A DNA stretch of 64,000 nt from RGIG8244 sp045639325 (lineage in GTDB: Bacteria; Verrucomicrobiota; Lentisphaeria; Victivallales; UBA1829), in contig JAZUCU010000030.1 of assembly GCA_045639325.1 (NCBI GenBank), forward strand, positions 1-64,000. The letters run 5' to 3'. Shown here piece by piece: positions 25,933 to 36,600 of this stretch. The translations under genes and the position numbers were made by a program. Under the pieces are notes generated by a model. It ran no database searches. It was not told where the DNA came from and saw only the letters and a program-made list of their open reading frames with translations. Every line of letters starts with the position of its first letter. Within the stretch, counting starts at the first letter, position 1.

Positions 25933-25981
25933 GATAGCACCTTTCTGTAACGATATTCTGAAATTTGTTTTGTCGAAAATT

Positions 25982-26010
25982 AATATATATCGCGGCAGAT
26001 GAATTGTCAA
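25982..26010 (-). promoter_or_regulatory. Promoter for the deacetylase-Nudix pair
   Basis: Minus-strand TTGACA (26005-26010), 17 bases, then TATATT (25982-25987), about 50 bases before the GTG start. A perfect -35 and optimal spacing make this a strong candidate. Confidence 0.72.
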
Positions 26011-26057
26011 ACGGAACAGATGTTTTTCTTTTTTTTAAGATAAAATTTTTATGGCAC

Positions 26058-26086
26058 TTGACAGCAGACCGTTTACGATATATATT
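26058..26086 (+). promoter_or_regulatory. Promoter for the glycosidase/pseudopilin/phosphoesterase/GH39 operon
   Basis: TTGACA (26058-26063), 17 bases, TATATT (26081-26086), about 42 bases before the ATG at 26128. It is the divergent partner of the deacetylase promoter, with 47 bases between the two -35 elements, where a shared regulator could bind. Confidence 0.72.
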
Positions 26087-26127
26087 TAGTAAAAAACATT
26101 ATAATTTCTTATAATAGAGGATAAGCT

Positions 26128-29100
26128 ATGATGAAGAACAGAAAGTGGATGGCAGTTTCGCTCACAGCTGCAATGGCTGTCAGCGCGTATGCTCAGAACT
26201 TAGTCGAGAACAGCAGTTTTGAATCGGGTATTTCTCAGTGGAAATCATCCAGTTTCAAACGCGGAGACAGCAGAGTATGGCTGGATCCGGTATTGGATAA
26301 AACCAATTCTCAGGGGGCAGGTGGTGCTGCATCCTTGCGCTTGAACTGGACCAAGAAGCATATTTGCAATGTGGAATATTACAAGCCTTTTGATATCAAA
26401 GGTCTGAAAGAAGTTGAGCTTGCTTTCTGGGCAAAGTGTGCGGAATATGACAGTACCAACGTTACCGAGATCCTGTTGGAATTCCCGGAAATCAAAGACC
26501 GGAAACAGAAATATATTAATGTCGCAAACAAATGGAACCGTCCCCCCACAGAATGGACTTATTTCAGCAAGAAAATCAAAGTTCCGGAAGGTGCCGCAAC
26601 TGCAAAGCTGACCATCCGTATTCATGGCTTCAAGAGCACAAAGGGTATCAGCTGGATCGATAATGTTTATTTCGGTGCTGCAAGAGCAGAAGTGAAAGAA
26701 CCGAAATTGGATAAAGTCATTACATTGAAACGCGGATTTCCCTCCGAAGTTCACGGCGGCGTGTATTATCCCGGCGAAAAGATGGTTTACACTTTTGAAT
26801 TCAAAGAAAGCAAGGTCGCAGGTAAGAAACTGGATCTTGTCTGGCAGATTCTTGACTTTGATAATCAACCTGTGGCGGATGGCAAACAGGCAGTAACACT
26901 CCCCGGAAAAGCAGAAGGTTCTTTCAAAATTCAGATTCCTGCTTTGAAAGACTTCCGTGGCTGGTTTGCTCTGAAAGGCCGCTTGATGGATAACGGACGT
27001 CCCGTTGCTGAAGTGACAAGTTCCGGTATGGTTGTGGATCGACAGAAAGGCAAACGTGACCCATTCTTCTCTGCCAAAACTCCGGGCACGATTGAAAAAC
27101 AGATTCGTATGGGTAACGGTTCCAGCAACTTTATTGCCCAGCGCAGACACATGCAGAATAGTCCCACAACATTCTATCCCAAAGAAATGAAACGTCTGAA
27201 AGACTGGCTTGCCATGTGCGATAAATATGGTTTCGAACCTTATTTTATCTTCCATTCTTCCCAGAACTCCACTGCGAATAATCAGCAGCAGCCGCTTTAT
27301 ATGCGGAAGGAAATCAACGATAAACTCGCAAAAGGCATCAATCCTTACGATGAAGCCTATTTCCAGACCTGGAAAAACTTCTTCTCTCTGCTCGCTGAAA
27401 CCGCAAACGGCAGAGTGCGTGACTGGTGTCTCGGCGATGAAATTTACAATACATTCCACCGTTCCAAATGGGAATTACCCCACTTTATCGGTATCCACAA
27501 AGCCCTGTACGAAGCCATCAAGCTGAAAGATCCGACTATGATGATCAGTGGCGGCGGCTGTTTTATGGACCGTCACCAGATCGGCAAAAAAGTCTGGCCG
27601 AAAGTGAAAGATTATGTGGACGGTCTGTCCTGCAGTCTTTATCTCGGTAAATGTACCATTACCAAAGGTTTGGTGATGGATGGTCCGGAATCCGGCAAGT
27701 TGCTCTGGCGGTTTGAAAATACCCGTGCTGTCATCGGTGATAAAAAATTCGTCACCGGTACGGAAAGCGGTTACAACTTTATGGACTTTCCGGTTCTCGA
27801 TTCCGATATGGTCAAGGATGCCGGAAAAATCAATGCCAGAAACCTGGTCGTCCTGAAAGCTATGGGTGTCCGCAAATGGACATTCTTCACATTTGACAAC
27901 AACATTTCTTATGAAAAACGCGGCGGTCGAATCGACTACGGTATGTGGAACAAGGCGACCGGTTCTCCGAAACCTCATGCCACCACCTGGGCAGTTGCCG
28001 CAAGAGCTTTGGCATTTGCAACCGATGCAGTGAATGCATCACCCTGTCCGGACGTTTATTGCTTTGTCTTCCGCAAAGGCAACAAGACTCTGGCTGCCTT
28101 CTGGGCATACACCAAGAATGACATTGATGCAAAAATTACGATGCCAGCTGACTGGAGCGGCGTAGACTTCCTCGGCAGACCGCTGAAAGGCAAAGCCGGA
28201 TTGCAGAATTTCAAGCTCAACGACCGTGTGCTTTATCTGGAATTTGATGCCCCGCAGGATGTCGTTGCAAAAGCCTTCCGCAGCGGGAAATATGTTATGC
28301 CGGAAATTTACCCGGCAGTTCACCGTATCGACAACGGAAAAGTCAGCGTAACCATTCAGAATAAGACCGTAACTGACTTGAATGTGGAAGTTCTTCTGAA
28401 CAAGTTCCCTGCAAGAAAAGTTACCGTCAAACGTGGTGCTGTGACCGATGTTATTTTTGACTGCCCGCCGGGAGCCGGCAAACTTTCCGTCACTGCAACA
28501 GTCAATGGTGTCAAATACTTTGCCGAAAGAGAAGATGAATGGTACAAAATTACCGAACTTGCTTCTGCGCCTTCCATTGTGAATGGTGCATTGAAAGGTT
28601 TCGAAAAGGTTCAGCCGCTTGTGATGGATTCCATTAAGCATGTGAAACCGCTGGAAGCCGATGTTGCGGGTTACTGGACTGGCAAGAATGACTTGTCTGC
28701 AAACGTTTATCTCGGCTATGACAAAAATTATTTCTATGTTGCGGCGGAAGTTACTGACGATGTCGCAGTTTCCCGCAGATTCGGTGCACATTCCTGGAAT
28801 CAGGACTCCATCCAATGTGCATTCGATATGAAAAACGATGCCTTTGATGCGGTTCTCTCCTCCGGCGGTTTCAGCGCTGATGACAGAGAATTCACTATTG
28901 CCGCCACTCCGCGCGGACCTGAAATTTTCTGTAATACCGGCAGTGCCGATATTGCGCTGAAAGTCGTCGGCAAACCGCAGATCGTCCGCACCGGCAGCAA
29001 GAGTGTTTATTTGATCCGCTTCCCGTGGTCACAGCTTGGAGTCAAGAAGCCCTCCAAAGGAAAAGTTATCGGATTTAACATTGTCGTATTTGACTTTGAC

Positions 29101-29196
29101 GCAATGGATGCTAAAGTATCTACGCATTTGGAATTTTCTCCGGGTATCACTTACGGAAAAATGCCTGCCCATTTCAGACGTTTTATTTTTGACTAA
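26128..29196 (+). CDS. Secreted multidomain glycoside hydrolase with CBM-like ends
   Basis: A 1,022-residue exported protein with a signal peptide ending near SAYAQ. Residues about 25-190 look like a beta-sandwich carbohydrate-binding module (NLVENSSFESGISQWKSS, then SWIDNVYFG). The centre (about 340-650) resembles a clan-A TIM barrel, with candidate acid/base Glu438 (CLGDEIYN) and nucleophile Glu546 (VTGTESGYNF). The last 190 residues resemble a family-9-like binding domain (ANVYLGYDKNYFYVAAEVTD, WNQDSIQCAF). GAGGAT precedes the ATG. The exact GH family was not recognised; beta-glycosidase activity is a guess from the paired glutamates. Confidence 0.7.
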   Translation: MMKNRKWMAVSLTAAMAVSAYAQNLVENSSFESGISQWKSSSFKRGDSRVWLDPVLDKTNSQGAGGAASLRLNWTKKHICNVEYYKPFDIKGLKEVELAFWAKCAEYDSTNVTEILLEFPEIKDRKQKYINVANKWNRPPTEWTYFSKKIKVPEGAATAKLTIRIHGFKSTKGISWIDNVYFGAARAEVKEPKLDKVITLKRGFPSEVHGGVYYPGEKMVYTFEFKESKVAGKKLDLVWQILDFDNQPVADGKQAVTLPGKAEGSFKIQIPALKDFRGWFALKGRLMDNGRPVAEVTSSGMVVDRQKGKRDPFFSAKTPGTIEKQIRMGNGSSNFIAQRRHMQNSPTTFYPKEMKRLKDWLAMCDKYGFEPYFIFHSSQNSTANNQQQPLYMRKEINDKLAKGINPYDEAYFQTWKNFFSLLAETANGRVRDWCLGDEIYNTFHRSKWELPHFIGIHKALYEAIKLKDPTMMISGGGCFMDRHQIGKKVWPKVKDYVDGLSCSLYLGKCTITKGLVMDGPESGKLLWRFENTRAVIGDKKFVTGTESGYNFMDFPVLDSDMVKDAGKINARNLVVLKAMGVRKWTFFTFDNNISYEKRGGRIDYGMWNKATGSPKPHATTWAVAARALAFATDAVNASPCPDVYCFVFRKGNKTLAAFWAYTKNDIDAKITMPADWSGVDFLGRPLKGKAGLQNFKLNDRVLYLEFDAPQDVVAKAFRSGKYVMPEIYPAVHRIDNGKVSVTIQNKTVTDLNVEVLLNKFPARKVTVKRGAVTDVIFDCPPGAGKLSVTATVNGVKYFAEREDEWYKITELASAPSIVNGALKGFEKVQPLVMDSIKHVKPLEADVAGYWTGKNDLSANVYLGYDKNYFYVAAEVTDDVAVSRRFGAHSWNQDSIQCAFDMKNDAFDAVLSSGGFSADDREFTIAATPRGPEIFCNTGSADIALKVVGKPQIVRTGSKSVYLIRFPWSQLGVKKPSKGKVIGFNIVVFDFDAMDAKVSTHLEFSPGITYGKMPAHFRRFIFD

Positions 29197-29211
29197 TATA
29201 AGGAGATTCTC

Positions 29212-29985
29212 ATGAACGTACAGAAAAAGAGTTTTACCCTGATCGAATTGCTGGTTGTAATCGCAATTATCGCCATTCTTGCTGCAATGCTGCTGCCCGC
29301 ATTGGGTAAAGTGAAACAGTCCGGTGCCCGTGCAAGCTGTCAGAACAACCTGAAAGAATGGGGAATTGCCATCCGTCAGTATGCACATGATTACAATGAT
29401 ATTATTCTTCCATGCAATGTTGGCACAAAACCGGAAGAAAGCCGCGGAATGATTTTTACCAGTACCAGCACCAGAACTTGGAATATGTATGCTGCACCGT
29501 ATGCCGGAATGAATATTGATGCTGCTATTGCGCCGACGGATACCGGTAGCAAAGGTGTGCCTCCGCAGTGGCAGAAAAGTATCATGAAATGTCCTGCAAA
29601 CCCCACTCCTGTTGCAACGTTCATGTATGTTCAATATGGTATGAATCAATCCAATGTCGGTGGGGTTCCTTATACTTCGCTTCCGGCGATTGTAAAATTT
29701 GCACAGGCAAAACGTCCCGCTCAAATGTCATATCTTATGGATTCCACCAATGTGGCAACAACGCTTGAGACGGTTGATACATCTGCTGTTGAAGCCCATG
29801 GGCGTGCCTCTACGAATTTAGGATCCTATACCAACCGCACCCGTCATGGTGCATATTGTAACATTTTATTCCTGGATGGACACGTGGAAGGTATGCCTGA
29901 AAAAGTGTTGATGCAGAAAAAGACCGGATCCACTTATGCTGAACGTAAGGTAGACGTTTTCTTCGGTTACGCCGGAAATTATTAA
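29212..29985 (+). CDS. Pseudopilin-like protein with H-X9-DG-type C-terminus
   Basis: A 257-residue protein with a class III prepilin-like N-terminus (KKSFTLIELLVVIAIIAILA; cleavage before Phe, with Glu at +5) and a soluble region ending in HGAYCNILFLDGHVEG. This matches the prepilin-type N-methylation plus H-X9-DG class that is hugely expanded in Lentisphaerota and Planctomycetota. AAGGAG lies before the ATG, 15 bases after the glycosidase stop, so the two are co-expressed. It may form a thin surface fibre or complex with the secreted glycosidase; the function of the class is not established. Confidence 0.85.
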   Translation: MNVQKKSFTLIELLVVIAIIAILAAMLLPALGKVKQSGARASCQNNLKEWGIAIRQYAHDYNDIILPCNVGTKPEESRGMIFTSTSTRTWNMYAAPYAGMNIDAAIAPTDTGSKGVPPQWQKSIMKCPANPTPVATFMYVQYGMNQSNVGGVPYTSLPAIVKFAQAKRPAQMSYLMDSTNVATTLETVDTSAVEAHGRASTNLGSYTNRTRHGAYCNILFLDGHVEGMPEKVLMQKKTGSTYAERKVDVFFGYAGNY

Positions 29986-30035
29986 GTTTAATACGGTAAG
30001 CAACAGACTGAGTTTTTTTCAGCAGAGGTATCATA

Positions 30036-31763
30036 ATGAGTTTGATCAGTTACGCATCTGCGCCGCTGAAAGCGTTGTCCGTGCCCGCCAATGGTGAGTA
30101 TGTTCATGCAGATGATTTTACAAAATTTCATGGTGGTGAACCCGGGGCGAAAACAGAAATAAAATTCACCCGTTCCAGAACAGAACTTTTTATGGAAGTC
30201 ATTTGCCATGAACCTGTAGAAGTCCGCAGGGGCAGTGCAGAAGATGACTGGCGTATTTTTGATTCCGGCGACCGTCTGGAAATCTTTTTCGGATCGTTGA
30301 CCGTCAACCCCTGGCTGATGCAGTGTGCCATCGGGGCTGGGGGCGGGCATGCCGATAACACCGGTCGAACCGACGAATGGCGTACAACGGTGGAAGTCGG
30401 AGCGGATTACTGGAAAGCCAATGCCGTTTTCCCGATATCCATGTTCATAACGAACAATCATTATACCTGGTTCAACATCTGCCGTTATTCTGAAGCCCGG
30501 AAGGAATACGTTACCTGGATGGATTTGGATACCAAATTCCATGAAGTGGAAAACTATGGCATGCTGTTGTTCGATGATTATTCCCGAGTTTACTTTGCTG
30601 AAACCGGCGTTTATCCCGAAAAGGAATTTACCCGCAGTGAATTTGAAGTCGCGATAGATAAGTTGCGGATTCCGGCGCATGCGATTCAGCATGGCCCGTG
30701 GGTATCCAACGCTTCCGATTGTGGAATGACGGTTGCATTCGGCAGTGCCGGAAATTGCGGCGCATTCCTCGAATATCGTCCGGCGGGGACAGAAGCGTGG
30801 ATTCGCCTGCCTTTTGAACGTCGGGACGGGATTCTGATCCGGAATCGTTTGATTCATGTTCTGCATCTTCAGGGCTTGCAGCCTGCCGCAACCTACGAAT
30901 ATCGGGTTATTACATTGCATCCTGTAACGCTGAAAGAAAAGGTCGGCAATATTTACACCTTCAAAACGCTGGATCCGGCACGGAATGAATTCCGCTTTAC
31001 GGCATTTTCCGACCTTCACGGCAGTGCCAAACGGATCAGCAATCTTTTACAGCAGGATGCGTTGAAGGAAAGTGATTTCCTGATCAATATCGGCGACCTT
31101 CTTTCCTGTGCCTGCGGATTGGAATCTTATTACAAAGGATTCCTTGATCTGGAGTCGAAATGGTGTCAGGATACCGGCAAATCTCTGTACTTTGTCCGCG
31201 GCAATCATGAACAGATTGGTACTTTTGCCGGACTTTATCAGGATTTGCTGCCCCATCCGGCGGGGAAATCCTATTACACGTTCCGTCAGGGGGATACGCT
31301 TTTTATTGCCCTGGATGCCGGTAACGACAAGCCGGATGGTGACTCCGGTTTATTCCGTAACGATGATATGATCCGGGAACAGCAGGAATGGCTGAAAGAA
31401 CTTACCCGGTCCGCAGAATATCGCAATGCAAGATGGCGTATTGCCTTGATTCACATGCCGGTTTATAAACGTCGGTATGATTCCGATGCGGCATTTTCTC
31501 TGCTCCGGCTGATTCCGGAAACAGATTTGATTCTCTCCGGACATCTTCACCGGTATTTTACAGTTGAACCGGAAACCGGTGTTTGTTTCTTCAAACGGGA
31601 AAATCTGACAATGGTTTCTCCGGATACGCTGAATGCATTGACCATTGCCAATGATATCGATACGCTTCTGCAAGTGGATGTGACGGAAGATCATCTCATG
31701 GTGAACGTAATCGAACAATATGGTAATGTGATCGATACCCTCCGGATCGACCCGAAGAAATAA
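30036..31763 (+). CDS. Calcineurin-like metallophosphoesterase with N-terminal sandwich domains
   Basis: A 575-residue protein. Residues about 20-190 resemble a DOMON/family-9-like binding fold and about 215-315 an Fn3-like domain of the kind found in purple acid phosphatases. The metallophosphoesterase core follows: FSDLHG (Asp326, His328), IGDLL (Asp354), GNHE (Asn390, His391), IHMPVY (His473) and GHLHR (His503, His505), a complete two-metal set. No signal peptide is seen, which is odd for this architecture. It sits between a pseudopilin-like gene and a GH39-like gene and may remove phosphate from a glycan or sugar product. Confidence 0.82.
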   Translation: MSLISYASAPLKALSVPANGEYVHADDFTKFHGGEPGAKTEIKFTRSRTELFMEVICHEPVEVRRGSAEDDWRIFDSGDRLEIFFGSLTVNPWLMQCAIGAGGGHADNTGRTDEWRTTVEVGADYWKANAVFPISMFITNNHYTWFNICRYSEARKEYVTWMDLDTKFHEVENYGMLLFDDYSRVYFAETGVYPEKEFTRSEFEVAIDKLRIPAHAIQHGPWVSNASDCGMTVAFGSAGNCGAFLEYRPAGTEAWIRLPFERRDGILIRNRLIHVLHLQGLQPAATYEYRVITLHPVTLKEKVGNIYTFKTLDPARNEFRFTAFSDLHGSAKRISNLLQQDALKESDFLINIGDLLSCACGLESYYKGFLDLESKWCQDTGKSLYFVRGNHEQIGTFAGLYQDLLPHPAGKSYYTFRQGDTLFIALDAGNDKPDGDSGLFRNDDMIREQQEWLKELTRSAEYRNARWRIALIHMPVYKRRYDSDAAFSLLRLIPETDLILSGHLHRYFTVEPETGVCFFKRENLTMVSPDTLNALTIANDIDTLLQVDVTEDHLMVNVIEQYGNVIDTLRIDPKK

Positions 31764-31794
31764 AATAAAAATTTTCAAATAAGGATATAGAAAC

Positions 31795-33366
31795 ATGGCA
31801 GACGAAAAAAAAGAAAGTCACTCTCTTGATGGTTTTCTTCCTCAGGCAGATATGCAGTTTATCGACCAGATCCGCAGTCGGGAATTGCAGAAATACAAAG
31901 AGCTGTTGTTCGATGCAGAACGTGACGGTTTTATTACGCAGCTGGAATATATCGGCGATATGCCTTTCCGCGGCAGCCGGGATGTAAAAAAATCCCGCCT
32001 CGGTATCGGTTTTGAAGTGCTGGATCACCGGGAAGCCTATGACTTTGACCAGACGATCAACATCATTCAACATTCCGGTGTCAAATGGGCACGTCTTCAG
32101 GCAGGCTGGCAGCGTGCGGAAAAAGAACCCGGCGTTTACAATTTCCAGTGGCTGGATCACATTGTGGATTCTCTGCGTGCGGCGGGGATCGAACCTTGGA
32201 TCAGTTTGAGCTTCGGGAATGGTCTTTATATGGATTGTCCGCCCTGCCGTGGCAGTTATTTCTATTCTCCCACCGTTTTCGGTGAAAAGGCAGTGACCGG
32301 CTGGGTGAATTACTGTCAGGCAATGGCACGTCATTTCCAGGGCCGTGTTTCTTACTACGAAGTATGGAACGAACCCAATGCCGGATTCCTTCAGAAGCCG
32401 GGCAGCGAATTGAATGGTAAAATCGAAGCTGAACCGCCGCACGTCTATGCGGAACTGGTGAAAGTTACAGCGAAAGCCGTCCGTGAAATCTTGAAAGACG
32501 ATGCAAAAATCATCGGCGGCTCCATTTCCGGCTGCTCCCTTTGCAACGAATATATTCAAGGCTTGTTTGATGCCGGAATCGCAGAAGATATCGACATCTT
32601 CTCCTATCATCCCTACGAAGAAATTCCGGAACTTTACTGGCCCGCCCGTCTGCAGTTTATCCGTGACCGGATCGAAGAAAGTGGCAAGAAAATCGAAATC
32701 TGGCAGGGTGAAAACGGATTGCCCGCTGATATCAGCGAAGTTTATCAGGCACGCTTCCTGACCCGCCGGTATCTTACTGACCTGCGTCTGGGCGTTGATA
32801 TGACATCCTACTTTACGGCTTGCGATTTCGGTAACGGATACAACGGCAATCAGCTGTTCCGTTTCGGCGTTGTCGATGCATCCGATCCTGCCAATTATAA
32901 AGCGAAACTGGCATTGCGTGCCATGCAGAGTTTCACCTGGCTGTTTGATGACGACACAAAATCAGCGAACGTTTCTTTTGAAGTTCACCCCTATGAAACT
33001 CCGTGGTCTTTCACTACCCGCCCGGTGGATGATATTTACCCGGTTGTCTGCGGTTTCCGCAAAGGTGATGTGCCGATTTACGCCTATTATCATCCCTCCC
33101 ACCTCCGGTCAAATTACGATGTCCATGCGGTGAACATTCAGATGTACCCGGAACGTTGGAGCACCTTTGACAGACCCGTCCTGATCGACCCGATCACGGC
33201 GAAAATCTACCGGATCAAAAACGAAATGAATTGCAGTGACGGCAACTACGGACGTTTCAGACAATTCCACCGTATGCCGCTGCTGGATTATCCGTTGTTC
33301 GTGACGGATGCATCGATTTTCCGTGATGGGCTGGTGAATTTCAAAGGTGCAGCCCGTAACAGCTGA
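31795..33366 (+). CDS. GH39-like (clan A) glycoside hydrolase, cytoplasmic
   Basis: A 523-residue TIM-barrel enzyme without a signal peptide. YYEVWNEPN places the acid/base at Glu193, and EIWQGENGLP the nucleophile at Glu306. The spacing and NEP motif fit clan A families such as GH39 beta-xylosidases or alpha-iduronidases. AAGGATATAGAAAC precedes the ATG. It ends the operon, just before a strong terminator. It probably cleaves oligosaccharides taken up after extracellular digestion; the sugar is not determined. Confidence 0.75.
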   Translation: MADEKKESHSLDGFLPQADMQFIDQIRSRELQKYKELLFDAERDGFITQLEYIGDMPFRGSRDVKKSRLGIGFEVLDHREAYDFDQTINIIQHSGVKWARLQAGWQRAEKEPGVYNFQWLDHIVDSLRAAGIEPWISLSFGNGLYMDCPPCRGSYFYSPTVFGEKAVTGWVNYCQAMARHFQGRVSYYEVWNEPNAGFLQKPGSELNGKIEAEPPHVYAELVKVTAKAVREILKDDAKIIGGSISGCSLCNEYIQGLFDAGIAEDIDIFSYHPYEEIPELYWPARLQFIRDRIEESGKKIEIWQGENGLPADISEVYQARFLTRRYLTDLRLGVDMTSYFTACDFGNGYNGNQLFRFGVVDASDPANYKAKLALRAMQSFTWLFDDDTKSANVSFEVHPYETPWSFTTRPVDDIYPVVCGFRKGDVPIYAYYHPSHLRSNYDVHAVNIQMYPERWSTFDRPVLIDPITAKIYRIKNEMNCSDGNYGRFRQFHRMPLLDYPLFVTDASIFRDGLVNFKGAARNS

Positions 33367-33396
33367 CGATTCTTTGAGCAATAAAATTACATTTTT

Positions 33397-33437
33397 CCCG
33401 ATTCAGGAGAAGAATTCCTGAATCGGGTATTTTTTTT
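33397..33437 (+). terminator. Rho-independent terminator after the GH39-like gene
   Basis: Perfect 12-bp stem CCCGATTCAGGA (33397-33408) with TCCTGAATCGGG (33416-33427), a 7-base loop, then TATTTTTTTT. It separates the operon from the tandem gene family that follows. Confidence 0.92.
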
Positions 33438-33622
33438 ACATTGTTCTATTCTGTGGTTTCTGTAAAAATATATTGAATCAGAGGCTGAATGAGGTGAAAC
33501 AGTTTTATTCATCATTGAATTCAAGAATGATAGATAGTTTTGTCGTTTGGCGTGTTTTATATGTGGAATGTTTGAAAATTGGCGGATAATTCTATTTTTT
33601 TAATATTTTGTACTAGCAAAAA

Positions 33623-33647
33623 ATGCAATTATGCATTATAGTATCAG
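33623..33647 (+). promoter_or_regulatory. Promoter-like element with dyad before the tandem family
   Basis: TATAGTATCAG (33637-33647) is preceded directly by the dyad ATGCA-ATTA-TGCAT (33623-33636). No good -35 hexamer stands at normal distance, which suggests an activator-dependent promoter. The same TATAGTATCAG string occurs at 48487-48497. The rest of 33438-33622 is AT-rich with nothing else recognised. Confidence 0.5.
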
Positions 33648-33689
33648 CATGTTAAAGTGTATATGTAACAAACAGGATGGAAAATCATT

Positions 33690-36600
33690 ATGAACTGTAA
33701 AATTCTTTCTGTAATAACATTTGCTGCCGTAACAAGTTTGTTCGGTAATGTTATGTCCGATGCAACAATTTTGCGTATGCCGGCTATGCCGAAAGCACCC
33801 GTTATCGATGGTAAAATCAGTGCCGATGAATGGAAATATGCGTCCTCCACATACGGTGGAATTTCTACAAAAACCGGTCTTATGACCCGCCGTCAGAATG
33901 ACTTCCGTCTCGGCTATGATGCGAAAAATCTTTATGTCGCCATCACCAGTGAGACACCGGTTGCACCGCAGCCCTTGACTGGCGACGACCGCGTTGAGTT
34001 CCGTTTCCTGCCGCCCGGAAAAAAAGTTCCCGTGATTATTGAGTTTGACAGTACCGGAAAAGGCAAAGTTCCTGCCGGTGTGATCGTGAAAAACGGCTTC
34101 GGCGTATCGATCATGAACTGCGAACAGGGCGAGTGCTGGACGGCGGAAGCTGCGATCCCGCTTTCTGTTTTGGGCGTAAAAACAATTGAGAACGGCAAAG
34201 AATGGAAGTTCCAGATGATGCGTCACTGGTCCAGCCAAAAAGAGACAGGTTACTTCCATCGTCCGAAAAATGAAAACGATATGGCAACATTTATCCCGGA
34301 TAACAAAGCAATGGCTGTCAGCTTTGACGGCTTCGGCACAGACTTGTATCCGGTGTCCGGTCATTACAACTGGACATACCGTATCGAAAATCCTCATAAC
34401 AACAAAGCGTATGTTTATTCCAAATGTTTCCGTACCGGTTTGGATGGTGCGCCGACGCTTGACATCAACAACCCGGACTTGTTCGGTAAAGAAAAGAAAG
34501 TGCCCATTGGTAACCGCGCATTGGTTCAGCCCGGCATCTCCAGCTTTTTCCAACTGTACATGATGGCGCAGTTCCCGGGTAAGCCCCGTTGTCTTTATTC
34601 CGAAGTACTTGCTCAAGACAAAAAGACAGTTCTTTATCAGCGAGTCATGTTCTGGGACCTCCATATTTCCCAGAGAGCAGCGGTTTATAAGAATACGGTC
34701 GGCTATCCCTATCTGAGCTGCGGATATTATCCGTCTTTCGGTGGAAGATTGCGTGTTGCGGGGACTTTTGACAAAAAACTTCCGGTTGGTTATGCCGAAA
34801 TCAATGTCCGTGATTCCAAAGGAAAAGTTCTCCATACGTTCAAGAAAACCAACTTTGGCAAGCCGCTGGAAAGTTTCCATGATGAAACAGTTCTGAAAGA
34901 TCTCCCCCTTGGGGACTATACCGTGACCATGGATTCTGTTGCTTTGGACGGCAGAAAGTTCTCCCATAAGAGAACGTTTTCCATCCGTAAATTTGCCTGG
35001 CAGGGATTGAACCTCGGCAAAGATCGTGTGATTATCCCGCCGTTCAAACCCCTCAAGCATAATAAGGCAGCGAAAGAAGTTCATGCTCTCATGACCGGTT
35101 ACAAAATCGGCGGCGGTGTCTGGAATGCGATTTATGCGGAAGGGGAAAATATCCTTGCGGCTCCCATTCAGCTTTTCCTTGATGGAAAACCGGTCAAAGC
35201 CGGAGCCGTCAAACTGATTTCCTCTGAACAAGACCGTGTGGTGTACGAAATGACATCTCAGGCAGGAAAAGTCAAATTTGTTCTGAATCAGGATTATGAT
35301 TACGACGGCTTCTGCAAACTTTCAGTGGATGTGATTCCGCAGGGTAAAGTCAAAGTGAAATCTTTTGAACTCCGTATTCCGGTGAAAAATAAATATGCAA
35401 AATATTTCACCACGCTCCACTCCAACCGTCATCGTGCGCAAGGCAAGCCGGATTTTTCTGTTCCGGCAGGGCAGGGCGAGCTGGATATGAGTGCTGGACG
35501 TCTTGAAAAAGGCAGAGTTCTGAATTATGTGTGGATTGGGGAAGAATATAAAGGTATCAGCTGGATTATTGACTCGCAGAAGGGTTTCTCTGTGAATAAA
35601 AAGAGTTATCCGCACAAGTTGATCCGCAAAGGCGATGTTGTGACTTACGTTCAGCAGATGGTGAACGTCCCCACCGAATGGAGCAAGCCCTGGCGTTTTG
35701 TAATGGGGTTCTCTCCGACACCTGTGAAACCGCAGGCGAAAGGCTTCCGCAGTATTTCCCAGCACATGTATAACTATCCCACAGCGAAAGGTTCTATTGC
35801 TGCCGGTATGATGAATATCATGCAGTGGCCGCTGGGCTTTTATTATCCCATTAATGCATTCCCCAACGGTGATGCATCATATTACACGAAAACACTTGCA
35901 ACCAGAGGGAATAAAGGTGTGACTGCGGAACAGCGCAAGCAGTTTGCAGAAGAATATCTTGCACGCCATAAGGAGTGGATCCGGAAAAATGCGCCGCTGG
36001 CAAGTCTTGCGTTGATCAAACGGAAATTGCTTGACCGCCGTGCTTACGGTGAAGATTACTTCCTGATGTATCACAACCCGGCATTCTATTCCTGCCGCTG
36101 GGAAGAAGCAGAGATGTATAAAGCCGAATGGCTCCCCTATGATTATCCAATTGATGATGCTCATAACGAATATACTGCCTGTCAGACTACCCAGTACATT
36201 GATAAAATGCTGTGGGAAATGCGGGAACATATCCGTTTTGGATTCGACGGCATGAACTTTGACTGTTTCCCCCTGGGTGGCGGATACAATACGGTCGCAG
36301 CAGGAGGATATCGTGAAAAGCCGGGTGCGGCTGCGATTATCAGTAATGTAAACATGCTCCAGGTTGCCCCTGCCGGTGTGCAGAGAGCGACGAATCTCTT
36401 TGGATGGCGCGAACTCACGAAGCGGACGGCACATCTGTTGTATGCAGAAAAACGTCTTGTTTTCGGTGTGCCCTGGGTGGAAGTGCATGCAACCAATTCC
36501 ATTGTACCTGCGGTTGCCGCATTCTGTTCCACAGTCATTACAACGGAATGTGCATCCAAAGGCGGCGATTACTTTGACCGGTTCCCGAACGGTTACACGC

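Noticed and set aside
25933..26010. Longer start for the polysaccharide deacetylase
   Set aside because: Its TTG start codon is part of the TTGACA -35 element of the gene's own promoter.
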